Source: Thamnaconus septentrionalis (lineage: Eukaryota > Chordata > Actinopteri > Tetraodontiformes > Monacanthidae). From it: DNA of 64,000 bases. Every line of letters starts with the position of its first letter. The first letter of the stretch is position 1. A program made the translations under genes and the position numbers. Shown in pieces: positions 28,311-36,220 of this stretch. The notes beneath the pieces are model-generated. The model saw only the letters and a list, made by a program, of their open reading frames with translations. It was not told where the DNA came from and did not search any database. Location: assembly GCA_009823395.1 (NCBI GenBank), contig CM020505.1:23107629-23171628 (forward strand), read 5' to 3'.

Positions 28311-29094
28311 CCTCGCAGTGCACCAGGCTGGACCTCGGGCTGCTGCTGCTGCTGCTGTAGCGCTCCTGAGCCGCCGCCACCACCAGGCTGCTCCGGGGGC
28401 TGCCCACCGCGCTGCTCGACCTCGGGCTGGCGTGCTGCGAGGGAGCGAGGCTGGAGCGCGGGCTGGTCGCCCCCGCCCCGGCCGCCGTGCTGCCTGTGTA
28501 CCTGCCGTCGTGGCTGCTGCCGGCGATGCACACGCTGTTGCACCTGTTGCCGGGCAGAGGCGCCGCTTTGCCGAGCGGCACGCCGTCGAAGGCGGAGCCG
28601 GTGCTGTACCGGTAGCCCGCCTGCGCCTCCAGCGAGTAGCGGCGGCTCCTCTCCGAGGAGGCGCCCGTGTAGCAGGGCAGCGCCACCTCGGACGTGGCGC
28701 AGCAGCCCGAGTCCCGCTGCTGCGGGGCGCAGAAGTCCACGGGGACGGGGACGGGGACGGGCAGTGTGCGGACGCAGCTGACGGGGCGCACCGGAGCGGC
28801 GTGGTACACTTTATTCCCCGGTGTGAAGTTCTCCACGGTGACCGTGTGCTGCTGCTGCTGCTGGTGCTGCTGCTGCTGCTGGTGCTGCTGCTGGTGCTTC
28901 TGCTGCTGGTGGAGCACCGAGGTCCCGTTCGCCGGCTGCTCCGCCACGGCCGCGGGAGAAAAGTCCACCTCGGCATGGATGAGCGAGTCTCTCCTGCCGC
29001 TGTACAGCCCGTCCTGGTAGGCGTCATACAGGGACAGGTCCTCCATCAGTTTGCTGGCCCGCAGTCCTAAATCCTCCTGGTAGTGCTGCTCCAT
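6208..29094 (-). CDS. wtip: WT1-interacting protein homologue (Ajuba/Zyxin-family LIM adaptor), 8 coding exons
   Basis: Exons (minus): 27412-29094, 22394-22495, 13122-13189, 11425-11487, 10936-11066, 10427-10478, 9920-9988, 6208-6360; all junctions are GT-AG and phases agree. The N-terminal half is disordered: polyGln, and eleven SPRSS/SPRAS motifs. Three C-terminal LIM zinc fingers follow: LIM1 begins [13 protein letters not shown]2 begins [14 protein letters not shown]3 begins [12 protein letters not shown]. The protein ends HVTEL, the PDZ-ligand-like end that separates WTIP from Ajuba and LIMD1 as I recall them. The conserved N-terminus ([14 protein letters not shown]) supports the ATG at 29094 over an upstream TTG. 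Family members act at cell junctions and P-bodies and restrain the Hippo kinase LATS (family knowledge). Exon 1 is 1683 nt, one base short of the phase required: the frame breaks in the C5 run at 28308-28312 beside a CCG repeat. With one more base the protein would be about 773 residues. Confidence 0.93.
8348..9593. repeat. Heptamer satellite array (CCAGTCT/CCAGTCA and variants), about 1.25 kb
   Basis: Roughly 178 tandem copies of a 7-bp unit, mainly CCAGTCT and CCAGTCA with CCAGTGG, CCAGTCG and TAGTCTC variants. Some local higher-order structure is visible: the GGTCAGTC variant recurs at 42-bp spacing near 8459-8572. Three units make 21 bp, so several frames are open throughout and translate to LQSPVSS or GDWRLET repeats. 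These are not believable proteins. The array sits in wtip intron 7, between exons 8 (6208-6360) and 7 (9920-9988). Confidence 0.97.
11537..11581 (-). repeat. wtip: (CAG)15 on the wtip sense strand, in intron 3
   Basis: Fifteen CTG units on the plus strand read as CAG in the wtip transcript. The array ends 49 nt before exon 4 (first base 11487), so it adds many decoy AG dinucleotides just upstream of the real acceptor. Confidence 0.92.
12049..12150. repeat. Decamer minisatellite (GGTTCCTTCA-like)
   Basis: About ten imperfect 10-bp units (GGTTCCTTCA, GGTTCCATCA, GATTCCTTCA) in wtip intron 3. Confidence 0.85.
13058..13091. repeat. GT microsatellite beside wtip exon 3
   Basis: A GT run on the plus strand (CA in the wtip transcript), lying about 30 nt beyond the exon 3 donor in intron 3. 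Confidence 0.9.
13330..13530 (+). mobile_element. LINE-type 3' tails with pentanucleotide repeats
   Basis: Two adjacent tails typical of fish non-LTR elements are visible. One has the form TTTCCCCAATGTGGGATCAATAAAGG and runs into (ATTCT)n. The second contains CTTTGGGACATGAGATAAATAAA and runs into (ACTGA)n. Only 3' ends are present. Family assignment is not possible by eye. Confidence 0.5.
14255..14312 (+). mobile_element. Short LINE-like 3' tail
   Basis: The motif GTGACAAATAAAGTTCTTGAATCTTGAATG resembles the common end of fish non-LTR elements. It is truncated and lies in wtip intron 2, between exons 3 and 2. Confidence 0.4.
20395..20760. mobile_element. hAT-type non-autonomous DNA transposon (MITE), copy 1
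   Basis: The element is about 366 bp. It begins CAGGGGTGGGCA and ends TGCCCATACCTG, giving imperfect terminal inverted repeats of hAT type. Flanking 8-mers AACTACAC (20387-20394) and GACTACAC (20761-20768) match at 7 of 8 positions, the 8-bp duplication length expected of hAT. It has no transposase coding and lies in wtip intron 1. A second, inverted copy is at about 52110-52413. Confidence 0.85.
21614..21648. repeat. CA microsatellite
   Basis: An uninterrupted CA run in wtip intron 1, on the upstream side of exon 2. GT is read in the wtip transcript. Confidence 0.9.
23040..23082. repeat. CA microsatellite
   Basis: An uninterrupted CA run in wtip intron 1. Confidence 0.9.
23246..23311. repeat. 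(GAA)22 trinucleotide repeat
   Basis: About 22 uninterrupted GAA units on the plus strand, read as UUC in the wtip pre-mRNA, in intron 1. The polyPhe and polyLeu frames across it are artefacts. Confidence 0.95.
25861..25963. repeat. Facing (AC)15 and (GT)13 microsatellites
   Basis: AC repeat at 25861-25890 and GT repeat at 25938-25963, separated by about 47 nt. They are mutually complementary. Located in wtip intron 1. Confidence 0.92.
26035..26260 (+). other. G-rich stretch with quadruplex-forming potential
   Basis: Many GGGG runs separated by short loops on the plus strand, densest at 26115-26185. The plus strand is the template strand of wtip here (intron 1). No coding signal: the ORFs are Gly/Arg- or Pro-rich by composition. 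Confidence 0.5.
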
Positions 29095-29600
29095 GTCGCG
29101 AAACAAGTTGCTGCTGCTGCTGCTGCTGCTGCTGCGCTGCGCTCAGCGAGCCAAAGTAGCGAGCGCCGCGGCGCGCTAATTGCGTTTCACATGGAAATCA
29201 AAACACAAACGCCGCGGAAACAGCCCCGTCTCTCATTCACTGAAAGCCGCCGCCGACGTGCTCGCAAAGAAGCTCCGCCGTGTGCTGCATCGTCGTCCTG
29301 GGGCTCCGACCCCTCCGCCCGCCGAGAGAGGGAGAGAGAGAGAGGGAGAGAAAGAAAGAAAGAGAGAAAACAAACTCTTTCTCACAGTTTCAACCGACGG
29401 GGATACGTTTGCCAACTTCAGTTTTTGTTAAGTTGAAAGGTCTTTACAGTCAATGGCGCGTTGCGCGGAGGAATTTCCCCGTGTTGGTTTTTCCCTTAAC
29501 TTCGCTCGCGTCCAATTTGTGGTGAATCAAAGTAGGCTGTATAATCACACTGGTCATAAATACGCGTGATGTGCACGTCCAGACTCCGGGAGCGGCCGAA
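29095..29600 (-). promoter_or_regulatory. wtip: wtip 5' UTR and CpG-rich promoter region
   Basis: Upstream of the wtip ATG the sequence is rich in CpG, with GCCGCC and GAGA tracts. A (CAG)8 run on the sense strand (29111-29134) lies about 17 nt before the ATG, so it would be in the 5' UTR. The transcription start cannot be placed. Confidence 0.5.
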
Positions 29601-30750
29601 AATCGCCATAAAACACGCTTTTGCCGAGGGGACTCGTTTGCGTAAAAGGAATGCGGGGATGGAGACCGGATGCGCTGCGCCTCTCTGGAATGTGGTTAAT
29701 GCTGCAGAGAAACAATGATTGCGACCAACTCAGCAAGGGGCTGCCGGCTCTGAAAAGAGAAGAGTTTAGAGAGAAGGGACGTCTGCATTCATCACGGCCA
29801 GACTAAAATACCGCACAAAGCACGCCTCACCTGGCCCGACTCCTTTTGCACCAGGAATAAACCCCATCAAATTACAGCCAGTGAAGGTGTTTGCTACAAT
29901 TCACTCTTGTTCGCCTGATGGCTGTTTTTTTTTTTTTTTGAAGCCTTATTACGAATTACCGGCGTTTACCATTATAGGCGTTTCTCTACATTTTGCTTTC
30001 AGAATGCATGCACTTTTGTATTTTTAGTTTAAAATATGGCACGTGTCACAAATACAAAGTCTTATACTGATAATAAAAATATACTTAATCAGGCTTTTAG
30101 TTCATTTTTATGATATATCACCACTTCTTATCCATGAATGGTACATGTTTAAAAAAAACACACAAAAGATAAAAACAAGTTTAGAATGAGCATTGATTTA
30201 TTGCATGTCACACAAAACAGCATTGAAATAAATGAGCTTATATATGTTTTTGTTAAAAGATACTTCTATTTCAAAGAGTGACACTTGTGGGAAATCTGAG
30301 GTAGGCATCTGAAAAACCTACAGCCTGGGGAAGTGCAATCAAAACATCAGCACTAAGTAGAGATTGTAAACAGAAGATATTTAAAAGAAATCCTGAAATT
30401 ACAGTTTCTCCTCTAATCGTCAAGGATAACAATCATTAATATTTATTGTCATTATCAACAATAAAGAAGGGCAAACATTTTGACAAACAGTTGACGCATT
30501 TCCTCACTGAATTGTCAGCTTTGGTCGCTGTCAGGTCGTCAGTTCAAGTCCAGCACTGGCTCCAGCACTTGCAGCTGCAATCAGGTTTCTGCATCGATGC
30601 GCTGGAGCCAGAACCCTATTAATTCTTTAGGGCTTTTATTCATTCATTCATTCATTCATTCATTCATTCAATAGTAAGGCTGTTGGGCAAATGTAAAAAT
30701 CTTAGAAATTTACATTTTGGCACAAAAAAATGCCCCTTAGTTAAAAACCA
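29600..30750. other. Spacer between wtip and sdr42e1
   Basis: AT-rich sequence with no exon or recognised element. It contains an (ATTC)8 run at about 30640-30669 and scattered AATAAA on the minus strand that could serve sdr42e1. Confidence 0.6.
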
Positions 30751-30752
30751 GT

Positions 30753-30758
30753 TTTATT
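30753..30758 (-). terminator. sdr42e1: Candidate sdr42e1 polyadenylation signal
   Basis: AATAAA on the minus strand, 26 nt beyond the stop codon, which would give a very short 3' UTR. More copies lie farther downstream, so this may be only a proximal site. Confidence 0.4.
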
Positions 30759-30784
30759 AATAAAGGCTATCACTTTTTTTATCA

Positions 30785-32374
30785 TCAGCTCCCAACAAGA
30801 GGCAGAAAGGAGAGGCCGACAGCAATGAGGGCAGTGAAGAAGAGGATATCCCACAGCCGACTGAGAGAGGAGCGGCAGGATTTTCTGCCGTGGCCTCTGC
30901 TTTTGAACCACTGCACCACCTCGTCCAGATTGTACTCTGCGGGCTCATAACCCAGCTCCGCCTTCGCTTTGGCCATGCTGAAGTAATGCGTCACACCGGT
31001 CTTGTACACCTCGGTGCGGGTCAGCAGTGGCTGGAAATTATACACAGGCCCCACGAGGTGGTGAACCATCTCTGTGAGAAAAGCAAACAAGTAAATGAGA
31101 GTGACAGGAAGTCGCAGCTTGGGGAAAGGGTAGCCCAGACCCTCCACCAGCGGCCTGAAGAATTCAAAATTGTTGACAGGCCTGCCGTCTGAGATGAAGT
31201 AGGCCTGACCGGCCGAGCGGTGCTGCTGCTCGGGGGTCAGAGCCCGTGCAGCCAGCTCATGCGCAGACACCAGGTTGTCCACGTGGACAAACTCCACCAG
31301 GCTGCTGGCTTCACCGTAGACAAAGCGGAAAATTCCCTTTTCGATGTATCCGACGACCCGGGGCAGGTGCCTCTGCTCGCCCGGCCCGTAGATCCCAGCG
31401 GGACGCAGCGCGCAGCTTCGCAGGACTCCCGAGCCGCTCTTCAGCGCCGTGCCGTTGGCCTCCAGCACCGCCATCTCGGCCACAGACTTGGTTCTGGAGT
31501 AGTGGTCGGGGTGGAGGTGGAGAGGCAGATACGGGAGGCTTTCGTCCCCATTTTCTATCACCTGACCCCCGAAGACCACGTTGAAAGTGCTGGTGTAAAC
31601 CAGCCTGGGCACTCCCAGCTCCACACAGGCCTTCAGGACGTTGTGCGTGCCCTGAACATTCACTGCCTCGATGACGTGCTGGTTTAGTTGCTCTCTGCCA
31701 GACATGCCATAGGAAGCGATGTGGAACACACAATCCACCCCAGCGAGGGCCCTCTGTACATGTGCATACTCTCGTATGTCTCCCTGCATAAACACAATGT
31801 CCTCTGGCATGTCTCTCTGTGGAGGAATCGTGTCAAAGAGGATGATTTTGCTGCCTTTACTGTGGAGGGAGCAAGCAAGGCTGCAGAGAAAATAAAGGAA
31901 AAAAACAAAAAAGAAATTATGGATTACATTTATTTTAGGGGATTTTCACACGACTCTATTTTAAAAATAGAATTGTTGATGTATTCACAGCACCGCTGCA
32001 GACCACGGCCATTGAAATCGGGGTGTGTGTTTCCACCAGTCCTGCCGCGGTGTGTTTTAGAGGCGTCCCAACAAGCAAGAAAAGGCGCCGCTTTGTAAAA
32101 ATACCCTGCAGTTCTATTTTTCATGCTTTACGCTTGGCAATCGCATCAATCGGAGCAGATAGAATTGTTCAGGCAGGAAGTGAATGACAGGAAAATATCC
32201 AGTTGACTTTCATAATAATTTTCTACATGTACTGCATTTTATGTAAAATGTCAATGTGACATAATGGCTTCAACACTGTTCAGTTTGGCAGTGAAATAAT
32301 ACAGCAGATTTCACTTTAAATTTTAAATTAGAATGTGCAAAATGCAGATATACTTTAAATACCTGATTTATAAC

Positions 32375-32410
<36 letters not shown>

Positions 32411-32724
32411 ACTACTAATAACAACAGCAAAACGTGAGACACAGTTTCGGAGAGACAAAAAGAGTTTTGTTTGACTGTTTTCTTTAAATACGTGAAGCTA
32501 CATGAATTATCACACCAAATTGCCACCCTCGCCTAGTTGGTAGGATCTCACACAGATAAAAAGACAGACTGCACACCCTTGTGGTCAAATTACAATATTA
32601 CAACACAAGGCTGACAAAATCAAGGGTTTCAGTGAAATACTGTGAAATGAATGAAAACATACCGAAAACCAAAGTAGCCGCATCCTCCTGTTATCAGGAA
32701 CGTCCCTGGATGTGCAGTCTCCAT
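30785..32724 (-). CDS. sdr42e1: Short-chain dehydrogenase/reductase family 42E member 1, two coding exons
   Basis: Coding exons 32663-32724 and 30785-31880 (minus) join in phase through an Arg codon (CG|C) and give 385 residues. The N-terminus holds the NAD(P) Rossmann motif TGGCGYFG (residues 12-19). The active-site YSRTK has Tyr148 and Lys152, with TST upstream. The sequence follows human SDR42E1 closely, for example in FHIASYGMSGREQLN and RPAGIYGPGEQRHLP. The family is 3-beta-HSD/isomerase-like. A hydrophobic segment in the middle (about 274-290) and a C-terminal one (about 366-382) suggest membrane attachment, probably ER. Human SDR42E1 has been linked to steroid and vitamin D metabolism, but its substrate is not fixed. 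The ATG at 32724 is right because it puts the Rossmann motif 11 residues in. The 782-nt intron contains an AAT repeat (about 32374-32408). Confidence 0.95.
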
Positions 32725-34147
32725 CACAGTGGTCCCAAATGCTCTGGAATTGGGTTAGACATATCAAATTAGACTGGAAGAAATAATAACAAAAAAAAAT
32801 CCTCCTAAACGAATGAAATGATATTTGTGACACGCAGGGGTTCAGTTCAAGAGAACGTCTGTTTCCGAGTCCTCATCGATGGATAAACATTTCCACACCT
32901 TCAATCAAGTCACACGTGCGTTTCAGTATCGTAAACGACGTTTGTGCAGCGTACAAGCACGACGCCTCACACTCACTTATGCAATCAAGAAGTGTTGTAA
33001 ATGGATACACACAGAACTCTCTGACAAATCGTAACATAAAGTGAACAAATGTACTTTGGCTAAATACAGTAAGGCTCAACTCTACTCCTGTCCCCTGAAC
33101 ACAAGCGTGTATTTCCTTGGTCTGCTCGGCTTCACGTACGTTACGTGAGGCGACATTACGCAACGCACGAACAAACGGAAGTAAACGTGGTCAGTGTTGA
33201 GAAAGCTCGTAAATGGTTACATAAGTAATACAGGAAATGAGGGCATTGTTTTGAAATTTTAATGTACGTTAAAAACGTCGTGTTTCTCTTCTTAAAAACT
33301 AAATGTAATTGTTTTTATGAATATGTGGTTAAATAAATCGCATTTTCTTTGAACTATTTCAGCTTTTGCTTTTGCAACAGTTCGGGATCTTTCTAAATAC
33401 ATTTATTTTGAAGGTGTAGCCGGATGCTCTGCAAAATATTAATAAAAGGCGTTCACTCTGACAAAGATGCCCTCCGGTAAAGATGCATGTACTCGTCAAC
33501 TAAACAATATCACTTACATAACGTGACATGGTTAACAAAACGTGTCGGACTAAAACTCAAGTCGATTTAAAAAAGTGCTTTAGAAGAGTGAATGTGTTTT
33601 CTCATTTCTGACCGTGTTTAATCTCATGTGAGAGCAGAGCATCGCTGTTTTTCGATGCGATCACCGAATGCAAACGACCGCCATGACTCGTGCGAAGTAA
33701 GCAGAGCGCAACTGGCTGAAGTTTCTCATTAAACTGTTCTCCTCTGCAGGCTGCTGGTGCACTGCGGTCACAGAGTTCAAAGGTTCCAGCCGTCAACCAA
33801 GTACGTGTATGTTTTTACGTTAAATTTAACTTCTTCTTTTCTTTAAATACAGCTTCCGTATTTTCAGTTCATTTAACTTTTCAAAAAAAAAAAAAAAGAC
33901 TGTATTACTGCAAATTGGTAACACTGATATTTGATTATTGTTACATTTTATCCTCTTACTTGGATTGGAGCTTCAAATTGCCATTACTTTGAAGTGAATA
34001 CCTGTCTTATTAACATATTTAAGAGCAGCCCAGTAACAGTTGTGACTGCCATTGGACCGAGTTGTCAGCATTAAATGCCAACACAAATACATAAATAAAT
34101 GTATAATAAACAATAATACCTCTTAATTACTATTTATTTCAGGAAAC
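32725..34147. promoter_or_regulatory. Divergent promoter region of sdr42e1 (left) and nat (right)
   Basis: The two genes point away from each other across about 1.4 kb. Visible candidate sites are GTTACGTGAG (33140-33149), ATTACGCAAC (33155-33164, a C/EBP or PAR-bZIP consensus) and GTTATGTAAG on the minus strand (33513-33522). A likely non-coding first exon of nat ends at about 33799 before GTACGT, and its acceptor is the CAG at 34140-34142. The starts are not determined. Confidence 0.45.
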
Positions 34148-35014
34148 ATGAATTTGGAGGAGTACTTTAAAAGAACTGGTTTCCAAGACTGTGTGGAAAA
34201 AGTGGATCTAGCAACACTGCAGTCCATCCACAAAAAGTATGTTCTGTCAATTCCCTTTGAAAACCTTAGCATTCACTGTGGTGAGAGAATCACAGCAGAC
34301 CTTGAAGACATCTATAACAAGATTGTGCGGAACAATCGAGGGGGTTGGTGCTTTGAGAACAACTTTTTGTTTAACTGGGTGCTGAGAAAACTGGGCTTCG
34401 ACACCACAATGTTGGCCGCAAGGGTTTATCGCATCAATGATTTTTACCCAACTGAGAGTCATCTCGTCAACAAGGTTGTCATAGATGGAAAGGCCTACAT
34501 CACAGATGTAAGCTTTGGGGTATCTTATCAACTGTGGGAGCCCCTGGAACTCATCTCAGGAAAGGAGCAGCCTCAAGCAGCAGGGATCTTTCGCCTCGTA
34601 AATGAAGAGGGTTTCTGGAGACTGGAGAAGATCTGCAGGGAACCACAGGTTCTCAACCCAGATTTTGCCGATACAAGTCTTGTTGGTAGGAAGGGAACAA
34701 AGATCATGTACGGCTTTACCTTGGCTCCTCGAGAGATGGATAATTTCTTGGAGACCATCCACAGACTCCAGACCGATCCCACTTCTTTGTTCACTACTAA
34801 ATCCATCTGCTCATTACAAACTCCAAGTGGGTTCAGAGCCTTAGTAGGTTGGATCTACAGTGAGGTCACATACAAGCCAGCAGAAGGAGTTGATGTTTAT
34901 GATATGAGGTGCATAACAGATGATGAGCTTGAGGGAATTCTAAGGGAAAAGTTTCATTTAAAACTGCAGAAAAAAATGCAACCTGTGAATGATAAAACAA
35001 AGTATACACTCTAA
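34148..35014 (+). CDS. nat: Arylamine N-acetyltransferase
   Basis: A single coding exon of 288 residues, close to the usual 290 of vertebrate NATs. The enzyme moves acetyl from acetyl-CoA to arylamines and hydrazines in the cytosol through a cysteine intermediate. The full catalytic triad is visible: Cys68 in RGGWCFE, His105 in PTESHLV and Asp120 in ITDVSFG. The N-terminal helical part (EYFKRTGF, SIPFENLSIH) and the C-terminal domain are intact. The start is set by ATG five bases after a TTATTTCAG acceptor, which implies a non-coding 5' exon as in other vertebrate NAT genes. It cannot be matched one-to-one with mammalian NAT1 or NAT2, since those duplicated separately in mammals. The nearest neighbour is sdr42e1, transcribed in the opposite direction. 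Confidence 0.95.
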   Translation: MNLEEYFKRTGFQDCVEKVDLATLQSIHKKYVLSIPFENLSIHCGERITADLEDIYNKIVRNNRGGWCFENNFLFNWVLRKLGFDTTMLAARVYRINDFYPTESHLVNKVVIDGKAYITDVSFGVSYQLWEPLELISGKEQPQAAGIFRLVNEEGFWRLEKICREPQVLNPDFADTSLVGRKGTKIMYGFTLAPREMDNFLETIHRLQTDPTSLFTTKSICSLQTPSGFRALVGWIYSEVTYKPAEGVDVYDMRCITDDELEGILREKFHLKLQKKMQPVNDKTKYTL

Positions 35015-36119
35015 AAAAGCAGTTTGTCTTTGCTGCTGTTGCCTCTGTGATTGTTCTTGGTGGGAACGGTTGGCGGTGAGAGTGTGGTCTACCTGCTTAA
35101 CATGTAAAGTACCCTGAAATAGCTTTATTATGATACAGTACTCTACAAACAAAGCAGAATTGAATTGAATTGAAAGCCAACCCACCCCACCAGGGGGACT
35201 GTCTTCATTCCATGACTGGAGTTAACAAAAAAATAGAAAAAAACAAGAAAGTGAATGAGCTTAAATTATTGTTTTAACATTGCAATTGAGTAATAATGAT
35301 AATGATATAATGATATGATAAGAATAATTTGCAGGAGGGAAGACCTCCTACTTAAATAAATACTTAATTATGGCCATGTCAAATCAATTAATCAAATTTA
35401 CTTAGCCATATTTAAGATAAATTAAAGTGTGTTCATTAAAAAAAAAGAATGAAACATTGAATAAATTAGAATTATTGTATTGTTTTGCATTCATGTCATT
35501 ATGTAAAATTAATTTAGACATTTTAATTTTATACCTAAAACCTGCAAAGGTCAAACCAAAACAAAGTAAATCATTCATGATGATGAGTGTCCTAGACTAA
35601 ATGGTTCTTTGTTTTAGCCAAATCAAATAATTGTAATACTTGATTTAGGAAAATGACCAACATGTTCCTGAACTTTGAAAGAAAAGAAAGAAAAAGACTT
35701 GTAAAACCACATCTATCAAAATGAGGATAAATGTGGGTTTTTGATCTTGTTTGTAATACACAGAAAGCTTGTATCCATTTGTGCACTTTATACACGTAGC
35801 CTATTTTTCATGTCTGCAGACTTAGTTAGGTACAATGATTATTGATTGGGATTGAGGTGACTGAGATGGAAGTCACATTGACTGTGTTTTCCTTTCTATT
35901 ATTTTTTTATCTGCTTTATAATCTTTCTCATATTTTTTGTTTGCTTTTTATATACTATTGAATGCAATTTTGATTCATGTTTATTGTGTAAGTGAATTTT
36001 GGTGGAAGAGTAGTTGCGGCTCTGCTGCAGCTAATGGGGATCCTAATAAAGAAAGAAATAAACAAACGCCAGTAGGAGGTGGGACTTCTACTTTATTTCT
36101 ACCCAACCAGGTTTGACAG
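35015..36119. other. Spacer between nat and cnep1r1 with two LINE-like tails
   Basis: About 35050-35175 ends in a (GAATT)n tail like a fish LINE 3' end and starts only about 35 nt after the nat stop, so it may be part of the nat 3' UTR. About 35985-36062 carries GCAGCTAATGGGGATCCTAATAAA, another widespread fish repeat end, placed just before the cnep1r1 promoter. The rest is AT-rich, with several AATAAA. Confidence 0.5.
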
Positions 36120-36220
36120 TAGCCAAATGTGATTGGTCGGTGTTGGCTGTCCTTCTTGCCGAGCGGAAGTAGCTCAGCGAGCCGACATCGCTCTGCTACC
36201 GTGGGGGGCAGCTAGCTGAC
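36120..36220 (+). promoter_or_regulatory. cnep1r1: cnep1r1 core promoter and 5' UTR
   Basis: A reversed CCAAT box (GATTGGTCGG, about 36131-36140) and an ETS-type GCGGAAGTAG lie within 100 nt upstream of the ATG. This is a housekeeping-style promoter with no TATA box visible. Confidence 0.5.

Noticed and set aside
27820..28900. Ala/Pro/Arg-rich ORFs opposite or out of frame with wtip exon 1 (for example 28047-29027 and 28318-29070)
   Set aside because: Shadows of a GC-rich exon. Only the frames carrying SPRSS motifs and the LIM-joining sequence show conservation.
29104..29106. TTG codon upstream as wtip start, and TTG at 48322 as tent4b start
   Set aside because: ATG codons lie in frame just downstream (29094 and 48325), and the tent4b ATG matches the family start MDPRIAW.
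30890..31687. Plus-strand ORFs inside sdr42e1 exon 2
   Set aside because: Antisense shadows of a strongly conserved coding exon.
34247..34844. ORFs overlapping nat in other frames
   Set aside because: No conservation. The nat frame has the full catalytic triad.
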